64,000 nucleotides of DNA from Spirosoma utsteinense. GTDB taxonomy: Bacteria > Bacteroidota > Bacteroidia > Cytophagales > Spirosomataceae. Below, piece by piece: positions 53,672-64,000 of this stretch. Every line of letters begins with the position of its first letter. Positions within the stretch are counted from its first letter, which is position 1. The stretch lies in assembly GCF_014282275.1 (NCBI RefSeq), contig NZ_VFIA01000018.1, positions 62,001 to 126,000 on the forward strand, given 5' to 3'. Made by a program: the position numbers and the translations under genes. Under the pieces are notes generated by a model. It was given only the letters and a program-made list of their open reading frames with translations, made no database searches and had not been told where the DNA came from.

Positions 53672-54883
53672 ATGACCGGATTTGAGGAGTTGGCCAAGCA
53701 AACGGCCCTTTACCCGAAAGAGTCGCCGTTGGCCGTTAAGACCAACCGAAACAGCCTGCTTATTGGCTTGCCTAAGGAAGTTGCACTTCAGGAGAACCGC
53801 ATTGCGCTAACCCCCGAAGCCGTTGCTATTCTCGTCCGGAACGGCCACAAGGTGATCGTTGAAAAAGGCGCGGGCGAGAAAGCCAAATTTCCCGATGACG
53901 AGTACAGCGAAGCAGGCGCTCAGATTGCCTACTCGCCCAACGAAGTCTACGAAGCCAACCTGATTCTGAAGATAGAGCCGCTTATCGACGGTGAATTTGA
54001 GATGATCAAGTCAGGCAGCACCGTTATCTCGGCCCTCAACTTACCTGCCCACGAGCGGAGCTACTTTGAGAAGATTAACGAAAAAAGCCTGACCGCTTTC
54101 GGCTACGAATACATTGAAGACCAGGCGGGTGGCATGCCAATTATCCGCTCCATGAGTGAGATTGCAGGCAGTACCGTTATGCTTATTGCGGGTGAGTACC
54201 TGACCAATGCCGACAATGGCCGGGGCATAATCCTGGGGGGTATTACGGGAGTTCCACCAACCAAGGTAGTTATGCTCGGCGCGGGCACAGTTACCGAGTA
54301 TGCCGTTCGCACCTGCCTGGGTATGGGGGCCGATATTAAAGTATTCGACAAACACCTGTACAAGTTACAACGGCTTAAATATACCGTTGGCCAGCACGTC
54401 TACACCTCGATCATCGACTCCGATACGCTCGCCGAAGCTATCCAGCGGGCCGATGTGGTGGTGGGGGCCATGCGCGCCGAGAATGGCATGAGCCCCGTAG
54501 TGGTAACGGAGGAGATGATTGGCCGGATGAAACCCGACTCGATCATCATCGACGTTTCCATTGACCAGGGTGGTAACTTCGAAACCTCGCGCATGACGAC
54601 GCATAAGCACCCCACCTTCAAACACATGGGCGTAATCCATTACTGCGTACCCAACATCGCTGCGCGCGTCGCCTATACGGCTAGTATGGCGCTGAGCAAC
54701 ATTTTCCTGCCGTTTCTGCTGGAAACCGGAACTACGGGCGGTATCGAACAGATGATGTATGCGAACCGTTGGTTTATGAAAGGTGTTTATGCACATAAGG
54801 GAACGCTCACCAACGCCTACATCGCTCGCAAGTTCAATATGCGGTTTAAAGATCTGGACCTGTTGTTGGCCGCCCGGTTTTAG
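53672..54883 (+). CDS. ald: Alanine dehydrogenase/NAD(P) transhydrogenase alpha-type protein
   Basis: 403 residues. The core starts LLIGLPKEVALQENRIALTPEAV near residue 30, with VEKGAGEKAKFPDDEY and LKIEPLI, and the Rossmann motif VVMLGAGTVTEYAVRTCLGMGADIKVFD near 195-222. SGSTVISALNLPAH matches the substrate domain. The N-terminal 30 residues are extra compared with classical Ald (about 370 residues). Alanine dehydrogenase is the best call; a lysine-pathway or other amino acid dehydrogenase of the same fold is possible. It is followed by a palindrome and a small conserved gene. Confidence 0.85.
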   Translation: MTGFEELAKQTALYPKESPLAVKTNRNSLLIGLPKEVALQENRIALTPEAVAILVRNGHKVIVEKGAGEKAKFPDDEYSEAGAQIAYSPNEVYEANLILKIEPLIDGEFEMIKSGSTVISALNLPAHERSYFEKINEKSLTAFGYEYIEDQAGGMPIIRSMSEIAGSTVMLIAGEYLTNADNGRGIILGGITGVPPTKVVMLGAGTVTEYAVRTCLGMGADIKVFDKHLYKLQRLKYTVGQHVYTSIIDSDTLAEAIQRADVVVGAMRAENGMSPVVVTEEMIGRMKPDSIIIDVSIDQGGNFETSRMTTHKHPTFKHMGVIHYCVPNIAARVAYTASMALSNIFLPFLLETGTTGGIEQMMYANRWFMKGVYAHKGTLTNAYIARKFNMRFKDLDLLLAARF

Positions 54884-54887
54884 AAAA

Positions 54888-54946
54888 AGTCGAAGAGTCA
54901 TAAGTCCTAAGGAGCACCACGAATCAACACTTACGACTCTTCGACT
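54888..54946. repeat. Imperfect palindrome after the alanine dehydrogenase gene
   Basis: Arms AGTCGAAGAGTCATAAG (54888-54904) and CTTACGACTCTTCGACT (54930-54946) pair with one mismatch over a 25-nt loop. A nearby stretch ending at 54966 (CACGACTTATGACTTTTT) is complementary to the same left side, so two alternative hairpins are possible. It begins 5 bp after the stop codon and may terminate or process the transcript. Confidence 0.75.
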
Positions 54947-54969
54947 AACACGACTTATGACTTTTTAAC

Positions 54970-55374
54970 ATGATCAACCATAGCAACGAAAATACCCTGC
55001 TCGACGATGCTAATTCGTACGACGTCAATAAACAGTTGATGGGTGCCATTTCGTCGGATTTTATAAAAGTTTCGGATCAGCTGAAAGACGCGTCCTATCA
55101 GATCAGGACCCGGGGTTTCTCTGACTTCCCGGTTTTTGTGGCCTCGCGTCGCGACATTCCCGTTGGGCAGTTGCTCATCGGAGCGACGGAATTAGATAAC
55201 CAGTGGAATTACAAAGCGTCGTTTCTGGACGAGTTTATTCAACGGGAGTTGATTGGCCCGGACTCTGTCGACCTATGGAAAGAGAACTATAAAAAGCCCG
55301 ACGAATACTGTTGCCTGTTCGTTGTTCATGGCGATTTCGCCGGGTTTGTCTACATTCCCTATCCCGAAGACTAG
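54970..55374 (+). CDS. Small conserved protein of unknown function
   Basis: 134 residues, soluble, acidic, with no signal peptide. Hydrophobic strands such as FPVFVASRRDIPVGQLLIG and YCCLFVVHGDFAGFVYIPYP suggest a small alpha/beta fold, but I recognise no named domain. The C-terminal half (WKENYKKPDEY) is charged. It follows the alanine-dehydrogenase gene by 86 bp and precedes gyrB. The codon use matches its neighbours and the frame is clean, so it is a real gene. Confidence 0.75.
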   Translation: MINHSNENTLLDDANSYDVNKQLMGAISSDFIKVSDQLKDASYQIRTRGFSDFPVFVASRRDIPVGQLLIGATELDNQWNYKASFLDEFIQRELIGPDSVDLWKENYKKPDEYCCLFVVHGDFAGFVYIPYPED

Positions 55375-57802
<2,428 letters not shown>

Positions 57803-57816
57803 CATAATTATAACAG

Positions 57817-57845
57817 AAAGCGGGCATAAAAGCCCGCTTTTTTTG
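57817..57845 (+). terminator. Terminator after gyrB
   Basis: Arms AAAGCGGGC (57817-57825) and GCCCGCTTT (57832-57840) with a 6-nt loop and a run of seven T residues spanning 57838-57844. Confidence 0.93.
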
Positions 57846-57873
57846 TTGTAATTGAACTCCTTCTACTATCCGT

Positions 57874-60240
57874 ATGCGTTATTCCATAAACTCAAACCGT
57901 ACCATATTGGGTAACCTCGTTTCCCGGTTTACCCAACGTACGCCCGATAAAGCCACGGCGGCCCCTGATAAAATGGCGAAGGTAAGCGAGAAAGTAAGCA
58001 CCGTCATCGACCAGAGTAACTACCTGAGTCGTGACCTGAGCTGGTTAAAATTTAATGAGCGGGTACTCGATCAGGCCCGTAGCCAGCAAGTCCCGCTGGA
58101 AAATCGTACGCTTATGGAACGGCTCAAGTTCCTGGCGATATCGGCCTCTAACCTCGACGAATTCTTCATGATTCGCGTCGGTAGCCTCTATAATTACCTG
58201 GACTACCACAAGCAGCGGGTCGACTATTCGGGGTTGCGCGAAATACCCTTCCGGAAAGCCTTATTCAGCACGTCCCAGCAGTTTTTTAAAGATCAGCAAA
58301 CTGTTTTCACGGAGCAGCTACTACCCCTCTTCGCCGAAAATGGATTGCAGTTGAGTAACTACATCGATCTGACTGCCGATGAACAGGCCGAAGCCGTAAA
58401 TTATTTCGACCGGGCCATCTATCCAACGCTAACCCCGATGCTGTATGACTATACGCATACGTTTCCGGTTCTGCTCGCTAAGGTCCTGATCTTTGGCGTT
58501 GTTACCCAGAATCCGGATGGGGCTGGCGGACTTCAAAGCATGCGCTCGGAAGATGAAGATGATCGACAACGGTTGTCTTTTGTTCAGATCCCATCCAACC
58601 TGCCGCGCTTTCTATCCTTTGAGCGGGAAGAAGATGGAGACATCCGGATTCTGTTCCTGCCTATCGAGGAAATCATCCGGCATAATATCAAGAAGCTGTA
58701 TCGCAATGTTGAGCTTACATCGGTAAACCTGTTTCGCATTACGCGCAACGGTGATTTTACCCTTGATGAGAACGACGATGACGAAGTCGATTTCATCGAT
58801 GAGGTTCGCCAGAAAATCAAGAACCGACGGTTGGGACGGGTTACCCGCGTAGAGGTTGAAACCGATGGCAAAGGAGGAGTCGGGTCTCCCTGGATGCTCA
58901 ATCTGCTCAAGAAACGGTGGGAAATCGATGATCTCAATATTTTCGAGTCAGCTACATTACTCGATTTTTCGGCGTTCTGGCAAATCATCGGCAATCCTGA
59001 ATTTAAGGACGATATGCCCCGGCAACATGCGCCCGTCCCGCCCCTGGGTTTGGGTCGTGATAAGAATGATAACATCTTCGACATAATCAAACAGCGCGAT
59101 CTGCTGTTACATCATCCCTATAATAATTTCGAGCCGGTGTTACAGCTGCTCGAACAGGCGGCTGAAGACCCGAACGTGCTGGCTATCAAGATTACCGTCT
59201 ACCGCCTGGCCAAACGTTCACGCATTACTGAAGCACTGCTGAAGGCCGCCGAAAACGGCAAGCACGTGTCGGTCCTGTTCGAAGTCAAAGCTCGTTTCGA
59301 CGAAGAGAACAATATCCGGGAAGCACAGCGGCTGCAAAAAGCAGGCTGTTTTGTCATCTATGGCATCAGCCGGTTCAAGACACATACCAAGTTGCTGCTG
59401 GTGGTTCGCAATGAAGGGAGCCGGGTAGTCCGTTATGCTCATATGGCAACCGGAAATTACAACGAGGACACCTCGAAACTGTATACCGACATTGGCCTGC
59501 TGACGACAAATGAAATCTACACGCACGACATCTCCGAGTTTTTCAACGTCATCACCGGCCACTCGCTACCCAATGAGTATCAATACCTTATTACAGCTCC
59601 ACGCGACATGCGCGAGCAGTTATTGAGGCTTATTAAGGTAGAAGCCGACAATGCGCAGCGCGGTTTGCCGAGCGGTATCTGCATAAAAGCCAATTCACTC
59701 GAAGACAAACTCGTTATCGATGCGTTATATAAAGCGTCTCAGGCGGGCGTACCCATCCGGCTCATCATCCGAAGTATCTGCTGCCTGCGACCCAAACGAG
59801 CTGGCTTAAGCGAGAATATTTCGGTACGGTCGATTGTGGGCGATTTCCTGGAACACACCCGCATCTATTATTTCCACAACAATGGCGACGCGAAAGTATA
59901 CGGAGGCAGCGCCGACGTGATGGTCCGCAGCTTCGACCGGCGCATTGAGTCCCTGTTTTTCCTGGCCGATCCACGTGTGAAGCAGCTGGCAGTTACTATT
60001 CTGGCCTACAACCTGCGCGACAACGTCAACACCTATGAATTACAGGAAGACGGCGGTTTCCTGAAGTGTGAGGTCCCCGCAGGCAGCGAACCGTTCAATA
60101 TCCACGAGCGCTTCTTCGAGGTTACCGAGAAAGAAGTGTCGGATGCCCGGCTATTCGACCCAACAATCAAACCAGCCGGAATTGCTGAAATCGAGGAAGA
60201 ATACCAGGAAGGGGCCGAGCGAGCCATCGCTAACATCTGA
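57874..60240 (+). CDS. ppk1: Polyphosphate kinase 1
   Basis: 788 residues, somewhat longer than the usual 690-720, mainly through about 45 extra residues at the N-terminus and insertions in the head domain around residues 215-310. Motifs are YLSRDLSWLKFNERVLDQA near 48-66, RYAHMATGNYNEDTSKLYTD with the autophosphorylated His523, and EHTRIYYFHNNGD with the second catalytic-site His661. HisEKHK-type motif FKTHTKLLLVV is also present. The enzyme forms polyphosphate from ATP. It lies about 38 kb from the exported Ppx-like protein of this window and is not linked to it in an operon. Confidence 0.95.
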   Translation: MRYSINSNRTILGNLVSRFTQRTPDKATAAPDKMAKVSEKVSTVIDQSNYLSRDLSWLKFNERVLDQARSQQVPLENRTLMERLKFLAISASNLDEFFMIRVGSLYNYLDYHKQRVDYSGLREIPFRKALFSTSQQFFKDQQTVFTEQLLPLFAENGLQLSNYIDLTADEQAEAVNYFDRAIYPTLTPMLYDYTHTFPVLLAKVLIFGVVTQNPDGAGGLQSMRSEDEDDRQRLSFVQIPSNLPRFLSFEREEDGDIRILFLPIEEIIRHNIKKLYRNVELTSVNLFRITRNGDFTLDENDDDEVDFIDEVRQKIKNRRLGRVTRVEVETDGKGGVGSPWMLNLLKKRWEIDDLNIFESATLLDFSAFWQIIGNPEFKDDMPRQHAPVPPLGLGRDKNDNIFDIIKQRDLLLHHPYNNFEPVLQLLEQAAEDPNVLAIKITVYRLAKRSRITEALLKAAENGKHVSVLFEVKARFDEENNIREAQRLQKAGCFVIYGISRFKTHTKLLLVVRNEGSRVVRYAHMATGNYNEDTSKLYTDIGLLTTNEIYTHDISEFFNVITGHSLPNEYQYLITAPRDMREQLLRLIKVEADNAQRGLPSGICIKANSLEDKLVIDALYKASQAGVPIRLIIRSICCLRPKRAGLSENISVRSIVGDFLEHTRIYYFHNNGDAKVYGGSADVMVRSFDRRIESLFFLADPRVKQLAVTILAYNLRDNVNTYELQEDGGFLKCEVPAGSEPFNIHERFFEVTEKEVSDARLFDPTIKPAGIAEIEEEYQEGAERAIANI

Positions 60241-60243
60241 GCC

Positions 60244-60345
60244 GTAAAAAAGAGGGAGTAAAGACGAAAGCAGAACGTGACGAAAGCATCCGGTCAGGAA
60301 TTCGTTCATCACGTCCTGCTTTCATCTTTACTCCCTCTTTTTTAC
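60244..60345. repeat. 37-bp inverted repeat between ppk1 and the nucleoside transporter gene
   Basis: Arms 60244-60280 and 60309-60345 pair at 35 of 37 positions with a 28-nt loop; the left arm begins GTAAAAAAGAGGGAGTAAAG. It starts 3 bp after the ppk1 stop and ends with TTTTTTAC, so besides being a repeat it probably works as a terminator. Confidence 0.88.
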
Positions 60346-60383
60346 CTATCTTCGCCGACTAACTGCAACTTCGTCTTAACTGA

Positions 60384-61625
60384 ATGGATCGTTTTACCGG
60401 CCTAATCGGCATTGTTTTAATACTGGGTATTGCCTACGCGCTCTCTAATAATCGAAAAGCTATTAATTACCGAACAGTTGGCGTAGGCTTGCTTTTGCAA
60501 ACCGGGCTGGCTGTCTTTATCTTAAAAACCGAAGTTGGTGGCCAGATCTTCAACTGGCTGGGCAGAGCGGTGGCCAAGCTGCTGTCATTTTCGGACAAAG
60601 GCGCTGAGTTTGTATTTGGATCCCTGGTGAGACGGGACATTCTGGACCGGGCGTTTGGCGCAGGAAACGACTTTATCTTTTTCTTCAAGATCATCCCAAC
60701 CATCATCTTCGTTGCGGTGCTGGTCAATATATTCTACCACCTTGGCATCATGCAGCGTATTGTGGCGCTGATGGCCCGGGTAATGAAAACGCTCATGGGG
60801 GTTAGCGGAGCAGAAGCACTTTCCAACGTAGCCAGCACATTTGTAGGTCAGGTTGAGGCACAGATCATGATCAAGCCTTACCTTAAAAACATGACAAACT
60901 CAGAGCTGATGGCTTCTATGACGGGTAGTTTTGCCTGTATAGCCGGCGGGGTTCTGGCGGTCTATATTTCGCTGGGAGTTCCGGCTCCGTACCTGCTGGC
61001 CGCCAGTATTATGGCCGCGCCCGGCGCGCTGGTAATCAGTAAGATTGTGTTTCCTGAAACAGAAATGTCGGAGACACAAGGCATCGTCAAAGTGGAAATC
61101 AAGAAAAATCATGCGAACCTGCTCGATGCTATTGCGGGGGGAGCCAGTGAAGGTCTTAAGGTAGGTTTGAACGTGGTGGCTATGTTGATTGGCTTTATCG
61201 CGCTAATTGCCCTGCTCGACAATATTTTACTGCGGATTGGTGTGTCCTTTCTGAACATGCCCGACCTGAGCCTGAACTTCATGCTGGGCAAGCTTTTCTC
61301 GCTGTTTGCCTGGGCGATGGGTGTCCCTGCAAAAGATATTGAAGCCGCAGGAGCGCTGATGGGTACTAAAATGGTAGTGAACGAATTTGTTGCCTACCTG
61401 GATATGGTCAAGATCAAGCAAACCCTCGATCCTAAAACCATTGCCATCGTTAGCTTTGCGCTCTGTGGATTTGCCAATTTCAGCTCCATTGCCATTCAGG
61501 TTGGCGGGATCAGCGAGTTAGCTCCGAGCCGCCGAAGTGACCTGGCACGGCTAGGCTTTAAAGCGTTGATCTGCGGCACCCTGGCTAGTTACATGTCGGC
61601 AACACTGGCAGGATTGTTACTATAG
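60384..61625 (+). CDS. nupC: CNT-family concentrative nucleoside transporter
   Basis: 413 residues with about ten membrane helices. Family landmarks are the N-terminal RTVGVGLLLQTGLAVFILKT, then GVSGAEALSNVASTFVGQVEAQIMIKPYL (the G-x-x-E-x substrate and Na+ site) and MTGSFACIAGGVLAVYISLG, and the C-terminal NFSSIAIQVGGI. It brings nucleosides in with Na+ or H+. The gene could link to the purine salvage gene ade in this window. It is followed by an esterase gene after 9 bp and preceded by a palindromic terminator. Confidence 0.93.
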   Translation: MDRFTGLIGIVLILGIAYALSNNRKAINYRTVGVGLLLQTGLAVFILKTEVGGQIFNWLGRAVAKLLSFSDKGAEFVFGSLVRRDILDRAFGAGNDFIFFFKIIPTIIFVAVLVNIFYHLGIMQRIVALMARVMKTLMGVSGAEALSNVASTFVGQVEAQIMIKPYLKNMTNSELMASMTGSFACIAGGVLAVYISLGVPAPYLLAASIMAAPGALVISKIVFPETEMSETQGIVKVEIKKNHANLLDAIAGGASEGLKVGLNVVAMLIGFIALIALLDNILLRIGVSFLNMPDLSLNFMLGKLFSLFAWAMGVPAKDIEAAGALMGTKMVVNEFVAYLDMVKIKQTLDPKTIAIVSFALCGFANFSSIAIQVGGISELAPSRRSDLARLGFKALICGTLASYMSATLAGLLL

Positions 61626-61634
61626 CAGAAGGCA

Positions 61635-62348
61635 TTGATCAGCGCCCGCCTACCATCATTGTATGCTGCCTCGCTACTGGCTGTGCTGTTCGCGCTTACC
61701 GGGTTTCAGGGCGTAGCTCAGGCAGGCAGGCAACCAAAAGTTAAGGTAAAGTACCCTTACCTGTTGTACCTGCCAAGCGACTATGCGCCCAACAAAGTAG
61801 GATATCCGCTGGTCATTTACCTTCACGGTGGATCGCATAAGGGAAACGACCTCAACAAACTTAAAGGCTACGGATTGCCCTATCTGGTTGATCAAAAAAA
61901 TGATTTCCCGTTTATAATCGCTTCGCCCCAATGTCCGGATGGTATGTTCTGGTCGACTGAAAACTGGTTCGACTCGCTGTATAGTGAATTGACTACCCAC
62001 TACCGGGTCGACAAGAAGCGGGTTTATTTAACGGGTATTAGCATGGGTGGGTATGGAACCTGGCAAACGGCTCTGGCTTACCCGGATAAATTTGCGGCTA
62101 TTATTCCGCTTTGCGGTGGCTGTGATGACTCGACCCAGATCTGCAAGATCAAAAAAATACCTGTCTGGACCTTTCATGGAACAGCCGACGATGTTATTCC
62201 AATCGATGAGACGGAGCGGCTGGTCAAACGGCTCAACCAATGTCAGGCTATGGTTAAATTGACCCGGTTACAGAACGTAGGGCACGGCATTGAGTATCTG
62301 TACGAAGATAAAAAGCTGTATACATGGCTACTGAAACAGCATAAATAG
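61635..62348 (+). CDS. Secreted alpha/beta hydrolase (dienelactone/prolyl-oligopeptidase-like esterase)
   Basis: 237 residues from a TTG start at 61635, nine bases after the transporter stop; no ATG lies near the beginning, so the start is unusual but fits the signal peptide (LYAASLLAVLFALTGF, cleavage near AQA-GR). The fold shows VIYLHGGSHKG (oxyanion loop) near residue 60, nucleophile GISMGGYGTW with the Ser near 136, TFHGTADDVIPIDE for the Asp, and VGHGIEYLYED with the His. It is a small extracellular or periplasmic esterase of the phospholipase/carboxylesterase group. Substrate unknown. Confidence 0.82.
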   Translation: MISARLPSLYAASLLAVLFALTGFQGVAQAGRQPKVKVKYPYLLYLPSDYAPNKVGYPLVIYLHGGSHKGNDLNKLKGYGLPYLVDQKNDFPFIIASPQCPDGMFWSTENWFDSLYSELTTHYRVDKKRVYLTGISMGGYGTWQTALAYPDKFAAIIPLCGGCDDSTQICKIKKIPVWTFHGTADDVIPIDETERLVKRLNQCQAMVKLTRLQNVGHGIEYLYEDKKLYTWLLKQHK

Positions 62349-62418
62349 AAGGCCGATCGCGCCCTACCTATTTGTGCTGTTTCAATAATCTAACGTAAAT
62401 TCAGTAGACTGGTTCTGA

Positions 62419-63405
62419 TCAGAAAGCCACTGATTTCAGCTTCAGTCCCGTGTCTTCGGGCAAACCAAAAACCAGGTTCATATTCTGCACCGCGTGTCCC
62501 GACGCGCCCTTGGTCAGGTTATCGATTACACTCGTGATAAGCAATTGACCATCATGAAGCTCCAGATGCAGAAAGCATTTATTGGTGTTGACAACCTGCT
62601 TCACATCGACTGGTGAATCGCTGAGGTGCGTAAATGGATGACCGGCATAGTACGCACGGTACAGTTCTTTAGCCTCATCCAGCGTTCCGGCGTAGGGCGT
62701 GTAAACATTGGCCATAATGCCACGCGTAAAATCGCCCCGGTAGGGTACAAAATTGATAGCATGGCTAAAATCGGGGTCGAGTTGGGTAAGGCTCTGCCGG
62801 ATTTCGGCGAGGTGCTGATGGGAAAACGCCTTATAGATCGAAACGTTATTATTGCGCCACGTGAAGTGGGTAGTAGGTGCCAGGGCCTGTCCTGCACCGG
62901 TACTACCGGTGATGGCACTCACCTGAACGGCATCGGTCAGTCTACCGGCTTTGGCCAGCGGCAGTAACGCCAGCTGGATACTGGTAGCAAAACAGCCGGG
63001 GTTAGCGATACGCGTAGCTTCCTGAATTCGCTCCCGCTGAAGTTCGGGTAAGCCATAGACAAAATCGTCGTGCTCATCGCGGAAGTCGGCACTGAGGTCG
63101 ATTACGATAATATCGTCGGAGATGTCGTGTTCCGCCATGAACGTCGCCGAAGCACCATGCCCCGAGCAGAGGAAGAGCGCATCCAGACCATCCTGGGCTA
63201 CCAGCATAGCCAGATCATCGCCCGTGAATAGCAAATCAGTATCGCCCAGCAAATCAGTGTGCGTAGCCCAAACAGGCTTACCCGCGTGACTTTTGCTATG
63301 GACGAACTGGACATTTACGAAAGGGTGATTGAGAAGAATACGCAGCAGTTCGCCACCGGTATAACCCGCTCCGCCAATAATGCCAATGTTAAGTTGATCT
63401 GTCAC
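62419..63405 (-). CDS. argC: N-acetyl-gamma-glutamyl-phosphate reductase
   Basis: 328 residues from a GTG at 63405. NADP-binding GIIGGAGYTGGELLRILLNHP is at 8-28; the catalytic Cys138 sits in ANPGCFATSIQLALLP; and FVPYRGDFTRGIMANVY and the C-terminal NLVFGLPEDTGLKL complete the family. The enzyme is the third step of arginine biosynthesis. No other arg gene is in the window, but the upstream side extends past the right edge of what is visible. Confidence 0.95.
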   Translation of the reverse strand: MTDQLNIGIIGGAGYTGGELLRILLNHPFVNVQFVHSKSHAGKPVWATHTDLLGDTDLLFTGDDLAMLVAQDGLDALFLCSGHGASATFMAEHDISDDIIVIDLSADFRDEHDDFVYGLPELQRERIQEATRIANPGCFATSIQLALLPLAKAGRLTDAVQVSAITGSTGAGQALAPTTHFTWRNNNVSIYKAFSHQHLAEIRQSLTQLDPDFSHAINFVPYRGDFTRGIMANVYTPYAGTLDEAKELYRAYYAGHPFTHLSDSPVDVKQVVNTNKCFLHLELHDGQLLITSVIDNLTKGASGHAVQNMNLVFGLPEDTGLKLKSVAF

Positions 63406-63570
63406 GTTCTATAGATTAGTAAAGCTATCAAGATAGCCTGTGAGCCGTTCATCGACGGCCTGGTCGAAATTCCATCTGTACCTGTCTGTTCCCAGAACCC
63501 GGCTGGTGACCGCTTCGGTTCCGATAAGGCCAGTTGCCAGCGTGGGCGGGCTAACTGACCTATAAAAAAG
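63406..63570. other. Short region between argC and the truncated GT4 gene
   Basis: 165 bp. On the minus strand one frame without a start reads TEAVTSRVLGTDRYRWNFDQ and ends near 63416, which looks coding-like and might be a fragment of a degraded glycosyltransferase, but nothing supports it firmly. No terminator was found. Confidence 0.35.
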
Positions 63571-64000
63571 CTACCGTTGTAGCGTCCTGTATAACGCGAT
63601 ATGCTGGTCGACAAACTGGTCCCAGGAGAACAATGCAGCCCGCGCGCGGGATTTAGCCGCCAGTTCGTCCCGTACAGCAGCCGAGTTTATTAAGGTTACC
63701 ATAGCCTGGTTCAGGGCATCGGCATCGGTGGGCGATACGGTAAGGGCTGCGTCACCAACAACTTCGGCCAACGCTGGTGTTGAGGAGGTGATAACCGGAA
63801 GGCCGCACTGCATGGCCTCTAAAGGCGGCAGACCAAAGCCTTCATACAAGGACGGATATACGAATCCCAGCGCGCCCGAATATAGCGGTGCCAGTTGCGC
63901 ATCGGGCACAAAACCCGTCACCACAATGCGTGACCGCAACGCATCACGTTGAGCCAGTTCGTCCATGATCTGCTCGAACTTCCACCCCTTTGTCCCAACC
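63571..64000 (-). CDS. GT4-type glycosyltransferase, C-terminal part (cut by window edge)
   Basis: The frame is open past the ATG at 63966 to the right edge, where it reads VGTKGWKFEQIMDELAQRDA, so the start lies outside the window. The visible part is the GT4 donor-binding domain: RIVVTGFVPDAQLAPLYSGALGFVYPSLYEGFGLPPLEAMQ-type strands, with the E-x7-E motif in EGFGLPPLE, and CGLPVITSSTPALAEVVGDAA. It ends in LFSWDQFVDQHIALYRTLQR. It is presumably part of a second polysaccharide or glycan gene group to the right. Function specificity unknown. Confidence 0.85.
   Translation of the reverse strand, partial: VGTKGWKFEQIMDELAQRDALRSRIVVTGFVPDAQLAPLYSGALGFVYPSLYEGFGLPPLEAMQCGLPVITSSTPALAEVVGDAALTVSPTDADALNQAMVTLINSAAVRDELAAKSRARAALFSWDQFVDQHIALYRTLQR

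Noticed and set aside
63402-63614. A 70-codon minus-strand frame between argC and GT4
   Set aside because: Overlaps both genes; no domain. A different frame looks slightly more coding-like but has no start.

Overview
The window comes from a Bacteroidota chromosome, most likely a Cytophagales member close to Spirosoma; the genus is my inference. The signs are two SusC/SusD-type outer-membrane pairs, a C-terminal type IX secretion sorting domain, a GSCFA protein, AT-rich promoter sequence with TTG and TA-rich elements instead of sigma-70 boxes, and weak Shine-Dalgarno signals. GC content looks to be near 50%. No rRNA, tRNA, CRISPR array or insertion sequence was seen.

Positions 1-12444 (all minus strand) are an exopolysaccharide locus read from right to left: Wza-like export lipoprotein, Wzc-like co-polymerase and tyrosine kinase, initiating sugar-phosphate transferase, WecG/TagA-type transferase, a GDP-mannose 3,5-epimerase-like enzyme, a cupin, a flippase, two GT2 enzymes, two GT4 enzymes (one cut by the left edge) and an O-antigen-ligase-type polymerase. 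A second minus-strand unit (13079-15448) holds a glycosyltransferase and a beta-helix lipoprotein. The leaders of both units carry the same 103-bp sequence with 4 differences. An orphan LytTR DNA-binding protein (16087-16461) lies next to the second copy.

Positions 16737-19288 encode two adjacent envelope proteins: a membrane protein with an Ig-like domain, and an exported protein that reads as a helical repeat domain fused to a Ppx/GppA-like fold whose catalytic Glu pair is replaced. A bidirectional terminator separates them from a convergent 1416-residue T9SS cargo protein (beta-helix, CBM-like, two PA14, NPCBM).

Positions 24045-29559 (minus) are a sugar-acid operon that looks like the non-phosphorylated L-fucose or L-rhamnose route: SDR dehydrogenase, lactonase, FAH-type hydrolase, second SDR and a UxaA-family dehydratase. 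Positions 29695-38268 (plus) carry an acyltransferase-type membrane protein, adenine deaminase, an ECF sigma factor, GSCFA protein, Mrp ATPase, Nfu, a decayed DUF433/DUF5615 toxin-antitoxin pair and an unusually long D-Ala-D-Ala-ligase-like ATP-grasp protein.

Positions 38357-62348 hold a DoxX-like membrane protein (minus), phosphohexomutase, two tandem SusC/SusD pairs with a Gfo/Idh/MocA oxidoreductase, then housekeeping genes: tsaE, an alanine-dehydrogenase-type gene, gyrB, ppk1, a CNT nucleoside transporter and an esterase. argC and an edge-truncated GT4 gene close the window on the minus strand. Several intergenic gaps contain long palindromes, and two of them belong to one sequence family.
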